Positions 7,660 to 14,839 of a stretch of 18,041 nt of DNA are shown piece after piece. A program made the position numbers and the translations under genes. The notes under the pieces are model-generated. The model ran no database searches and had not been told where the DNA came from. It saw only the letters and a program-made list of their open reading frames with translations. Position 1 is the first letter of the stretch, and every line of letters starts with the position of its first letter. The DNA comes from an uncultured Victivallales bacterium (GTDB lineage Bacteria; Verrucomicrobiota; Lentisphaeria; Oligosphaerales; JAFGRS01), in NCBI GenBank assembly GCA_903834675.1, contig CAILKC010000048.1, positions 1 to 18,041 on the forward strand. The letters are read 5' to 3'.

Positions 7660-10101
7660 ATGACCAGACGCGCACGCCCTCCCCGCATTCTGATTGGCTT
7701 AGCGGCCGCGCAGGTCCTCGGGCTGGCTGGGGCCATACGGGCCGCCGAGAGTCTGCCATTGCTCGAGCTGGCTGCGCCGGGCCGCGCCGCCCGCTGCGCG
7801 CCCAGCTCGGAACAGGTCACCTTCAGCCAGAGCAACGATCCGGCCGCGCCGGGTCTGGTCGTCAGCCTCGCGGCTGGCGAGGCAGGCTATCCCGGGATCG
7901 GCATCAAGCCTGCGGGGGCGGCCTGGGACCTCGCGGCGTTCGGGCACGTCGAGGCACGCATCGCCAACCTGGGCGCGCGGGAGCTGAGCCTCAATCTGCG
8001 CGTCGACAATGTGGGGGACTCGCAGAAAGCCCCGTGGAACACCGAGAGCATCCGCCTCAAGCCCGGCGAAACGGGCACGGTCAAGGTCGTTTTCGGCTAC
8101 CAGCATGGCCTGAAGCCCGGCTACAAGCTCGACCCGGCAAAGGTTGTGCAGGTGCTGCTGTTCACTGGCAAGGTCACGGAGCCCGTCTCCTTCCGGCTTG
8201 AGTCCCTGATCGCCGCCGGCGCGGCCGCTGAGGCGCCGCCGGTCAGGCCTGAGGAGGTGCGGGTGAAGCCGGTTGACGGCTACCTTCTCGGGGGTGCCGT
8301 GAAGCTCGATGTGGCCAAGCAGGTGGATGCCAGAGATGGGGCCACGGCCACGACGGTTACTCAGGCGGCGGGCCAGGCCCTGCAACTTACCCTGCCGGGC
8401 AACCGGGATAGCCACCTGGTGCTGCTTCGCCCGGCGCTCGGGCGCTGGGACCTCAGCCGGGCCTGCGAGGTCCGCGTGCAGCTTCGCAACCTCGGCACGG
8501 TAGCGGTCACCCCGAGTCTGCAATTGACCAGCGACAGCGCCAACGGCACGGACACGGTGGCGGCCCCGGCGCCGCTCGAGCCGGGCGCGGTCCAGGACTA
8601 CGTGCTGGGCTTTGCGGCGGCGCGGCCGTGGCAGGGCCCCGTCGGCGCGGTCACCAAGACGAACCCCGAGGGCCAGAAGGGAACCGGCACTCGCTTCGCC
8701 AGCGACAAAGTCGACGCCCTCCGCGTCACGCTGCGGCACCCGGGCGAGGCGGTGGTTCTGCTCGAGGCGGTCCGGGCTCTGGTCACGCCGGTGCAGCCTC
8801 CCGCGTGGCTGGGGCAACGGCCCCCGGTCGAGGGGGCCTGGACCCTGACCTTCCGCGACGAGTTCGACGGCACCGCCATCGACCGCGAGCGCTGGAACCT
8901 CTACGCGGAGAACTACTGGGACAAGGTCAGCCACTTCAGCCAGGACAACCTGATCGTGGGCGCTGGCGTCGCCCGCCTGCGCCTGGAGCGCAAGAACGGC
9001 CCCGAGAACGACGACCCCAAGCGCCGCTCCACCCCCTATGCGGTCGGCTTCCTCGACACGCGCGGCAAGTGGGCCCAGCGCTATGGCTACTTCGAGGCTC
9101 GCCTGAAGCTGCCCACGGCGCCGGGGCTCTGGCCGGCCTTCTGGATGATGCCCGACCGCGGCCCGACCCTGGGACCGCAGTGGAAGCGCGGCAGCACCGG
9201 CGAGGGCGGCATGGAGTTCGACATCATGGAGCATCTCACCCGCTGGGGGAGCTGCCGCTACAACATCGCGATGCACTGGGATGGTTATGGCAAAGAACAC
9301 AAGGCTCTCGGCAGCAGCGAGATCTATGTGCAACCTGACGCCGATGGCTACCTCACCTCCGGTCTGCTCTGGACACCCGCGTCGGTGGTTTACTATGCGA
9401 ACGGGGTGCCGGTGTTAGGCTGGGAGAACGAACGCATCTCCAACGTCCCCTCGTACCCCATCCTGTACTTGGTTACCGGCGGCTGGGACAACAGCCCCGT
9501 GGACGACGCGCAGCTTCCCGCCGACTTCGTGGTCGACTACGTCCGTATCTGGCAGCGCCAGGACCTGGCCTCGAATCTTGATGGTCCGATTCGCGCCGCC
9601 GACCGGGTGGTCGCCGCCAACACTCCGGGCCCCGACGGCCTCATCCTGGGCCCGGCGGCGGGCCTCGAGGCGGCCGAGCTGCAGACGGAGGGGGCCGTGG
9701 TCAGCCTCGTCGACCGCGCTGGGGCCAAGCTGCTGCAGGCCCAGTTCCCCGCCAGCCAGGGCTACCCCGCCTTTGTCCTGCCCGTGGCCGAGGGCGGCTG
9801 GAATCTGTCGGGGTTTGCCGGGGCTCAGGTGGACCTGATCAACAGCGGCGCCAGCGAGGTCACCCTCTCCCTCCGGGTGGACAACCTGGGCAACTGGCAG
9901 GACAGCCCATGGAACAGCGAAAGCATCACCCTCGCTCCAGGCGCGAGTGGCACCCTCAAGGTCGCCTTCGGCAAGTCTCACGGCGGCAATCCCGGCTTCG
10001 CGCTGGACCCGGCCCGGATTGTGGCCTTTAAGGTCTTCGTCAGTCAGCCCCGGGAGCCAGCCACCGTCCTTGTGCGGGACTTGCGGGCGTTCCGGCCCTA
10101 G
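7660..10101 (+). CDS. secreted GH16-family glycoside hydrolase flanked by repeated beta-sandwich modules
   Basis: This 813-residue exported protein has a Sec-type signal peptide (about 1-29, ending AIRAAE). The catalytic GH16 domain spans about 388-634. It shows FRDEFDG, the active-site motif EFDIME (nucleophile E519, D521, acid/base E524), and WPAFWMMP and WDNSPVDD. GH16 enzymes hydrolyse beta-1,3/1,4-glucans or galactans such as laminarin, agarose, porphyran or carrageenan. Modules at about 35-185 and 664-811 are clearly duplicated: both have RVDN-G---Q--PWN-ES, then PG-x-GT-KV-FG and a KLDPA/ALDPA motif. They resemble the agarase CBM-like module found with beta-agarases, which would favour a galactan substrate (inference). 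A more diverged related module lies at about 205-375. AAGGAG at 7648-7653, 6 bp before the ATG, supports the start. It is probably active outside the cytoplasm. Confidence 0.93.
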   Translation: MTRRARPPRILIGLAAAQVLGLAGAIRAAESLPLLELAAPGRAARCAPSSEQVTFSQSNDPAAPGLVVSLAAGEAGYPGIGIKPAGAAWDLAAFGHVEARIANLGARELSLNLRVDNVGDSQKAPWNTESIRLKPGETGTVKVVFGYQHGLKPGYKLDPAKVVQVLLFTGKVTEPVSFRLESLIAAGAAAEAPPVRPEEVRVKPVDGYLLGGAVKLDVAKQVDARDGATATTVTQAAGQALQLTLPGNRDSHLVLLRPALGRWDLSRACEVRVQLRNLGTVAVTPSLQLTSDSANGTDTVAAPAPLEPGAVQDYVLGFAAARPWQGPVGAVTKTNPEGQKGTGTRFASDKVDALRVTLRHPGEAVVLLEAVRALVTPVQPPAWLGQRPPVEGAWTLTFRDEFDGTAIDRERWNLYAENYWDKVSHFSQDNLIVGAGVARLRLERKNGPENDDPKRRSTPYAVGFLDTRGKWAQRYGYFEARLKLPTAPGLWPAFWMMPDRGPTLGPQWKRGSTGEGGMEFDIMEHLTRWGSCRYNIAMHWDGYGKEHKALGSSEIYVQPDADGYLTSGLLWTPASVVYYANGVPVLGWENERISNVPSYPILYLVTGGWDNSPVDDAQLPADFVVDYVRIWQRQDLASNLDGPIRAADRVVAANTPGPDGLILGPAAGLEAAELQTEGAVVSLVDRAGAKLLQAQFPASQGYPAFVLPVAEGGWNLSGFAGAQVDLINSGASEVTLSLRVDNLGNWQDSPWNSESITLAPGASGTLKVAFGKSHGGNPGFALDPARIVAFKVFVSQPREPATVLVRDLRAFRP

Positions 10102-10111
10102 CCTGGATGAT

Positions 10112-10181
10112 TCACCACCAAGAACACGAAGATCACTAAGATAAGGTGTGGAAACCTGCCGCTCGAGGGTCGAGGGTCGAG
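10112..10181. repeat. low-complexity intergenic repeats downstream of GH16
   Basis: The 131-bp gap after the GH16 gene holds an AC/AAG-rich stretch (10112-10140: CACCACCAAGAACACGAAG, then ATCACTAAG) and a tandem GAGGGTC motif (CTCGAGGGTCGAGGGTCGAG, 10162-10181). Both look like simple dispersed repeats. No terminator or promoter is clear. Confidence 0.45.
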
Positions 10182-10232
10182 CCCACGGGCACCTGGCGGC
10201 GACAACCTGCGCCGAGAAAGTGAGATGATCGT

Positions 10233-10784
10233 ATGGCTACGCTTCACGGATCTCTGAGCCCGGACCTGCAGGCTTTCATTGCGGCGCAGAAGCTATTCTT
10301 CGTGGCCACAGCGCCGAACGAGGGGCGCCTGAATGTGTCGCCCAAGGGCCTGGACTCGCTGAGCGTGCTCGACGAGCGGACCGTGGCCTATCTCGACCAC
10401 ACCGGCAGCGGCAACGAGACGGCGGCGCACCTGCGTCAGAATGGTCGCATGACCCTGATGTTCTGCAGCTTCGACGCGAAGCCGCTGATCCTGCGTCTTT
10501 ACGGCCGGGGGCGGGTGGTGCTCCCGGGCGCCGCCGACTGGGAGGGGTTGCGTCTGCACTTCCCGGCCATGCCTGGCGAGCGGCAGATCATGGTTCTGGA
10601 GATGGAATCCTGCAGCACGGCCTGCGGCTTTGGCGTGCCGCTGTTTGAGTTCAAGGCGAACCGGACGCGCCTGCCCGAGTGGGCCGGCAAGGCCGGCGCC
10701 GAAGGGCTGGCGGACTATCGCCGCCGCAACAACCTAGTCAGCCTGGACGGGCTGGCGACCGGCCTGGACGAGTCCGAGGCGTGA
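10233..10784 (+). CDS. PPOX-fold (pyridoxamine 5'-phosphate oxidase-like) flavin-binding protein
   Basis: This 183-residue protein resembles the PPOX-class FMN-dependent family: LFFVATAP, GRLNVSPKGLDSL, VAYLDHTGSGNETAAHL, RMTLMFC-F and LRLYGRGRVV follow the split-barrel order of that family. Members are small dimeric flavoproteins, often uncharacterised oxidoreductases, so a PLP-synthesis role should not be assumed. The C-terminal part (GFGVPLFEFKANRTRLPEWA) is conserved in this subgroup. No signal peptide is present, so it is cytoplasmic. GAGAAAG lies upstream at 10213-10219. It ends 16 bp before the GH28-like gene and is probably cotranscribed with it; the link to polysaccharide use is positional only. 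Confidence 0.85.
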   Translation: MATLHGSLSPDLQAFIAAQKLFFVATAPNEGRLNVSPKGLDSLSVLDERTVAYLDHTGSGNETAAHLRQNGRMTLMFCSFDAKPLILRLYGRGRVVLPGAADWEGLRLHFPAMPGERQIMVLEMESCSTACGFGVPLFEFKANRTRLPEWAGKAGAEGLADYRRRNNLVSLDGLATGLDESEA

Positions 10785-10800
10785 GCCCAGGAGACCCCGC

Positions 10801-12159
10801 ATGAACGCATTTGATTTTGGCTTCTCCCCCACGGCCACCGGCCTGGAGAACACTGCGGCCCTGCAGCAGGCCCTCGACCAGGGCGGCACCGTCGTGGTGG
10901 ACCGGCCGGGCGAGTACCGCATGGCAGGGACGGTGTACATCGGCGGGCACACCTCGTTGGAGTTTGCGAACAACGTCTTCCTGAAGAAGGTCGACGAGCG
11001 GGGGCCATTCAGCCACGTGTTGCTCAACCGGGGCGCCCTGACCAAGACCTACGATGAGAACATTGTGGTCGAAGGGTTGTCGGTGGTGGTGAATGGGATG
11101 GACGTGCGGACCTTCAAGGACGTCTTTGGTCTGCATGGTCAACTGGCATTCTTCTATGTCAAGGATCTCCGCATTGAGCGTTTCCGCTGCCTGGATTTGG
11201 GCGCTGCCCAGTACGGCATTCACGTCTGCACCTTCGAGGATATCCAGATCAACGACGTGCTCATCAAGGGGAACAAAGACGGGGTCCATCTGGGTCGGGG
11301 GAAGCGCTTCCGTATCAGCAATGGCAGTTTCGAGACCTACGACGATGCCGTGGCGCTGAACGCCCATGACTATGATGTGGGCAACCCCGAGTTGGGCTGG
11401 ATCGAGGACGGCGTGGTCGAGAATTGCCACGATCTGGACGACGGCAAGAAGCCGGTCGGCTTCTTCTGCCGAATCCTCGCCGGGGCCTGGATCGACTGGA
11501 AGCCGGGGATGGCGGTGCAGAAGTCCGATACCGTGGTATCCCAGGGAAAACTCTATCGGGTGAGAGCCGCTGCCGATGGCACCGCCTACGAGTCCACGAC
11601 TCCGCCGACTCACCCCCGGGGCAGCGCCGTGTTGGACGGCATCACCTGGGTCCTCGTGCAGGATGAGGTGACCTATACGGCCGGGGTCCGGAACGTGGTC
11701 TTCCGGGATATCTTCCTGCGCAAGCCGCGAATCGGGTTCTCGGTGCATTTCGACAACGATAAGTACAGCCGCTCCTACTACCCAGGGGCTGCCATCCCGC
11801 GACAGGAACAACTGGTCTTCGACGGCATTCGGGTGCTCCATGACCAGACCTGCGATTTTCTCTCCATCGGCACGCCCGTCGATGTGCTGACGATCTCGGC
11901 GTCGAGCTTCAGGAGAAGCCCGATCCACTTCCATGGCAACCAGGCCATGCCCGATTACCTCAAGACCAAGATCAACATCGTGGGCAGCGTCTTCAGCCAA
12001 CCCGGCGAGATGGAACTGGTTCTCAACCGAGTGGCGAACAAGGACATCGAACTGCAGACCTCCGCCAGTGTCACCCTGCACCATGATTTCGCCGCGAAAG
12101 TGGTCCCTGGCCCGGGCCGGATTACGGTCCACTCGGACCTGCCGGGGCTGTCAATCTAG
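10801..12159 (+). CDS. GH28/pectate-lyase-superfamily beta-helix protein with a tailspike-like insert
   Basis: This 452-residue protein has the turn pattern of a right-handed parallel beta-helix. It opens with TAALQQALDQGGTVVVDRPG, the common first-strand motif of this superfamily. NKDGVHLG (D160) and ETYDDAVALN (D181, D182) correspond to the NTDG and G-DD motifs that carry catalytic aspartates in GH28 polygalacturonases. The GHG motif is not obvious, so activity is uncertain. At about 228-290 the helix is interrupted by WIDWKPGMAVQKSDTVV...GKLYRV...PPTHPRGSAVLDGITWVLV, which resembles small beta-modules of phage tail fibres and carbohydrate-binding proteins. There is no signal peptide, unlike the GH16 and 943-residue proteins. 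AGGAG at 10789-10793, 7 bp before the ATG, supports the start. It follows the PPOX gene by 16 bp. Confidence 0.8.
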   Translation: MNAFDFGFSPTATGLENTAALQQALDQGGTVVVDRPGEYRMAGTVYIGGHTSLEFANNVFLKKVDERGPFSHVLLNRGALTKTYDENIVVEGLSVVVNGMDVRTFKDVFGLHGQLAFFYVKDLRIERFRCLDLGAAQYGIHVCTFEDIQINDVLIKGNKDGVHLGRGKRFRISNGSFETYDDAVALNAHDYDVGNPELGWIEDGVVENCHDLDDGKKPVGFFCRILAGAWIDWKPGMAVQKSDTVVSQGKLYRVRAAADGTAYESTTPPTHPRGSAVLDGITWVLVQDEVTYTAGVRNVVFRDIFLRKPRIGFSVHFDNDKYSRSYYPGAAIPRQEQLVFDGIRVLHDQTCDFLSIGTPVDVLTISASSFRRSPIHFHGNQAMPDYLKTKINIVGSVFSQPGEMELVLNRVANKDIELQTSASVTLHHDFAAKVVPGPGRITVHSDLPGLSI

Positions 12160-12180
12160 GCCTGAAGCGCGCCGGGTTCA

Positions 12181-12261
12181 GCGCCGCCCCGCCCTGGAGC
12201 CGGCGGTCTCCGCCGTATCTCCTGGCGCCGCCCCGCCCTGGAGCCGGCGGTCCCCGCCGTA
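12181..12261. repeat. tandem palindromic repeat downstream of the beta-helix gene
   Basis: Two 37-bp copies (12181-12217 and 12225-12261, period 44 bp) differ at one position. Each contains the hairpin CGGCGG-TCT/CCC-CCGCCG. They follow the GH28-like stop codon by 21 bp, so they may stop or stabilise its transcript. They are distinct in sequence from the 2334-2409 block but have the same design, which suggests several families of short palindromic intergenic repeats in this genome. Confidence 0.65.
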
Positions 12262-12456
12262 GCCCCATCCAGAGACGGCGGAAGTCCTGCCCTCGGGCAT
12301 GACGGCCCGCCGACCTCCACGCCCTGCGGGCGGAAGAGAGGGTCAGGGACGGCATCTCTATGCCGCCTCGCGCCAGACGGGCGCCAGGCGTGGAGCAGCG
12401 GTCGGCCCGAGCGTCCCCCAGCAGCGCCGACCTGCACCCAGCTGCGCCCGCCCGCC
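12262..12456. other. intergenic remainder with no supported gene
   Basis: This GC-rich stretch between the palindromic repeat and the NfeD promoter candidate shows no coding signature. The open frames crossing it on both strands have no recognisable motifs and overlap real genes. Nothing else could be identified. Confidence 0.5.
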
Positions 12457-12485
12457 TTGCATCGAGTCGGCTGCCGCGGTATTTT
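12457..12485 (+). promoter_or_regulatory. candidate promoter for the NfeD-flotillin unit
   Basis: TTGCAT (12457-12462) and TATTTT (12480-12485) have a 17-bp spacer, in an otherwise very GC-rich region. This would give a leader of about 55 nt before the ATG at 12546. The leader includes the inverted repeat GTACG-CGC-CGTAC (12509-12521). This is pattern matching only. Confidence 0.4.
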
Positions 12486-12545
12486 CAAGCAAAGGAAACC
12501 GGCGTAACGTACGCGCCGTACAAGCGCCAGTAGGAGTCGGCCGTG

Positions 12546-13061
12546 ATGGGCACATTCTATATCTCTCTTCTCATAGCTTCGGCGGTGTTCTCCATCGGGT
12601 CTTTTCTCTTCGGACATGACGGGGGGCACGAGGTCGGTCATGCGGGCGGCGGCGGGGATGGCATCCCGAGTGTTTTCAGCCTGCGGGTTATTTCGCTCTT
12701 TGTTCTGGGCTTCAGTGGCCTGAGCACGATCGCGCACTTTGTCTGGCGTCTGACGCCCGCGAGTTCCAGCCTTTGCGGCCTGGGTGGTGGAGTGGTTCTG
12801 GGCGGCTTCGCGTACGCATTGATCTATACACTCTGCACCCAGCAGGCCAGCTCACTGGTGGCGCCCGAGGCCTACGTCAACCTGCCTGCCCGGGTGTCGG
12901 TGGCGATACCGGCGAAGTCGACGGGCGAGATCTCCGTGACCGTCAAAGGCGAGTTGCGCTCGGTGTTGGCGGTATCCGCCGACGGCACCGCTCTGTCCGC
13001 AGGGCGTGCGGTAGTCATCGTGAGCATAGCTGCGGGCACGGCCACCGTCATGCCTTCATAG
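12546..13061 (+). CDS. NfeD-like membrane protein (flotillin partner, YuaF-like)
   Basis: This 171-residue protein has three predicted membrane segments: about 4-23 (FYISLLIASAVFSIGSFLFG), 44-65 (FSLRVISLFVLGFSGLSTIA...) and 73-95 (SLCGLGGGVVLGGFAYALIY). A soluble beta-rich C-terminus of about 60 residues (NLPARVSVAIPAKSTGEISV... to end) fits the NfeD OB-fold. The loop after TM1 is rich in Gly, His and Asp (GHDGGHEVGHAGGGGDG). Short NfeD proteins like Bacillus YuaF are encoded next to flotillins and act with them in membrane microdomains; this one precedes a flotillin by 12 bp. There is no ClpP-like protease domain, so it is the short form. AGGAG (12532-12536) lies 9 bp before the ATG at 12546; a GTG at 12543 is in frame but less well spaced. 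Confidence 0.85.
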   Translation: MGTFYISLLIASAVFSIGSFLFGHDGGHEVGHAGGGGDGIPSVFSLRVISLFVLGFSGLSTIAHFVWRLTPASSSLCGLGGGVVLGGFAYALIYTLCTQQASSLVAPEAYVNLPARVSVAIPAKSTGEISVTVKGELRSVLAVSADGTALSAGRAVVIVSIAAGTATVMPS

Positions 13062-13073
13062 GGAGTCACAGTC

Positions 13074-14768
13074 ATGCCGAATCCGATTGTCGTAGTGGTC
13101 GTTCTGGTGCTTTCGTTTGCCCTGCTGGGCGTGTTTTGGGCCCTGGCCAGGCGCTACCGGAAGGTGCCACCGAATGAGGTCCTGGTCGTCTACGGCCGCA
13201 AGACCAAAGAAGGCAGGGGCTACCGCGTGGTGGCGGGTGGCGCCGCCTTCATCATTCCGCTGCTCGAGGAATACAGCACCATCTCCCTGAACCTGATCCA
13301 GATTCCGCTGAAGATCGAGAATACGCCCAACGTTGACGGGGTGCTGATCACGGTCGAGGCGGTGGGTAACGTCAAGGTTTCCAGTGAGCCGGAGCTGCTC
13401 TCGGCCGCGATCGAGCGCTTCCTCGGCTACGGGATAGAGGAGATCACGCGGCAGATTCATGACATCCTCGAGGGCCAACTGCGCCAGATCATTGGCACGC
13501 TCCGGGTTGAGGAGATCGTGCAGAAACGCGAGAAGATCACCGAGCAGGTGACCCAGAATGCCGCCATCGACCTGGCCCGCATCGGCATCCGCTGCGATCT
13601 GATCCTGGTCAACCGCATCTCCGACAGCCTGGGCTACATCGAGGCGCTGGGCAAGAAGCGCACCGCGGAAGTCATCCGCGACGCCAGCATCGGCCAGGCT
13701 GAAGCCGAACGCGATGCCACCATCAACTCCTCCAATGCCCGCCGCGCCGGGGCGCAGACCCGTCTCGATAACGATGCGCAGATCGCGGCGGCTCAACGTG
13801 ACCTGGAGATGAAGCAGGCACAGTACATGGCCCAGGTCGCCGAGCAGCAGGCCATCGCGGCCCAGTCCGGTCCCAGGGCGGGTGCTATCGCCTTGCAGGA
13901 AGTCAAGAAGCAGGAGGTCAAGGTCCAGGAGGTCGAGACCGAGGCGCGCATCGCTCTGTCGGTGAAGGAAGCCGAGCGTCGGCAGAAGGAATTAGTGGCC
14001 ACGCAGATTCGGCCGGCGGAAGCCCAGCGCGAAGCGATCGTAGTGGCCGCCGAAGGCGAAGCCAATGCCGCCGTGGTGCGCGCCGAGGGCGAAGCCAAGG
14101 CGGTTCGCGTCCGGGCGGAAGGCCAGAAGGCCGCCGCCATTGCCACGGCGGAAGCCGAGCGCATCAAGCTGACCGCCGAAGGCGAAGGCGCCGCCAACGC
14201 GGATCGGGCCAAGCGCCAGGCCGCGGGTGAAGGCGAAGGCGCCGCCATCCGGGCACGCGGCGAAGCGGAAGGCGCCGCCATTCGGGCGAAAGGTGTTGCC
14301 GAGGGTGACGCCATTGCGGCGAAGCTGCTGGCCGAGGCCCAGGGCATCCTGAAGAAGGCGGAAGCCTACAAGGCCCTCGACCGTGCCGCCATGATCCAGA
14401 TGGTGCTGGAGAAGGCGCCGCAACTCATCCAGGAATTGGGGGCGGCCACGCAGCAGGGGCTGACGCCACTCGCTGAGCTTGGTAAGGGCATCGGCGCTGG
14501 CTTGGGCAACATCGACAAGGTGAATATCATCGACATGGGCGGCAGCGGCGGCAAGGATGGCAAGGACGCCCTGACGCGCTACGCCATGACCGTACCCGAT
14601 GTCCTGTTCACCATCCTGGCCCGCATGAAGACGGTCGGTATCGATGTCGACGGCTTGCTGAAGAAGATCGGCATCGACCCGTCTCGCGTCGGCGAGCTGG
14701 TCGCCGCGACGACCGAGGCCAGCCTGCCCACGGCGGCCGCCGCGGACAAGAAGCCGGAGGCCGGCTGA
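13074..14768 (+). CDS. flotillin-like SPFH-domain protein (FloT/YuaG type)
   Basis: This 564-residue protein has an N-terminal membrane segment (about 4-26), an SPFH/band-7 domain (about 30-200, starting VPPNEVLVVYGRK and including GFL-type YGIEEITRQIHDILEGQLR and ARIGIRCDLILVNRISD), and a long Ala/Glu-rich coiled coil (about 200-435). The coil carries repeated AEGEA/GEAEGAA motifs typical of flotillins. A C-terminal segment (about 436-515) is followed by GGSGGKDGKDAL and a further helical tail (about 500-545). Flotillins oligomerise into membrane microdomain scaffolds. The gene is somewhat longer than Bacillus FloT (about 509 residues) because of the tail. GGGAG at the NfeD stop precedes the ATG, so the two are translated from one transcript. 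No partner for other functions is seen. Confidence 0.93.
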   Translation: MPNPIVVVVVLVLSFALLGVFWALARRYRKVPPNEVLVVYGRKTKEGRGYRVVAGGAAFIIPLLEEYSTISLNLIQIPLKIENTPNVDGVLITVEAVGNVKVSSEPELLSAAIERFLGYGIEEITRQIHDILEGQLRQIIGTLRVEEIVQKREKITEQVTQNAAIDLARIGIRCDLILVNRISDSLGYIEALGKKRTAEVIRDASIGQAEAERDATINSSNARRAGAQTRLDNDAQIAAAQRDLEMKQAQYMAQVAEQQAIAAQSGPRAGAIALQEVKKQEVKVQEVETEARIALSVKEAERRQKELVATQIRPAEAQREAIVVAAEGEANAAVVRAEGEAKAVRVRAEGQKAAAIATAEAERIKLTAEGEGAANADRAKRQAAGEGEGAAIRARGEAEGAAIRAKGVAEGDAIAAKLLAEAQGILKKAEAYKALDRAAMIQMVLEKAPQLIQELGAATQQGLTPLAELGKGIGAGLGNIDKVNIIDMGGSGGKDGKDALTRYAMTVPDVLFTILARMKTVGIDVDGLLKKIGIDPSRVGELVAATTEASLPTAAAADKKPEAG

Positions 14769-14772
14769 GGTA

Positions 14773-14799
14773 GTCGGACGGGTCGGACAGGTCGGACAG
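14773..14799. repeat. three tandem 9-mers between convergent flotillin and glycosidase genes
   Basis: GTCGGACGG, GTCGGACAG, GTCGGACAG run in tandem at 14773-14799, starting 4 bp after the flotillin stop. The unit is exact in copies 2 and 3 and differs at one base in copy 1. The 71-bp gap to the minus-strand glycosidase stop otherwise holds only a weak hairpin (GCAG-TCGG-CTGC, 14824-14835). Confidence 0.6.
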
Positions 14800-14839
14800 G
14801 CACTGCATGGCCGCGGTGACCCAGCAGTCGGCTGCCGCC

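Noticed and set aside
7699..9333. Long minus-strand open frame opposite GH16
   Set aside because: The opposite strand has a signal peptide and intact GH16 catalytic motif; this frame has no domain pattern.
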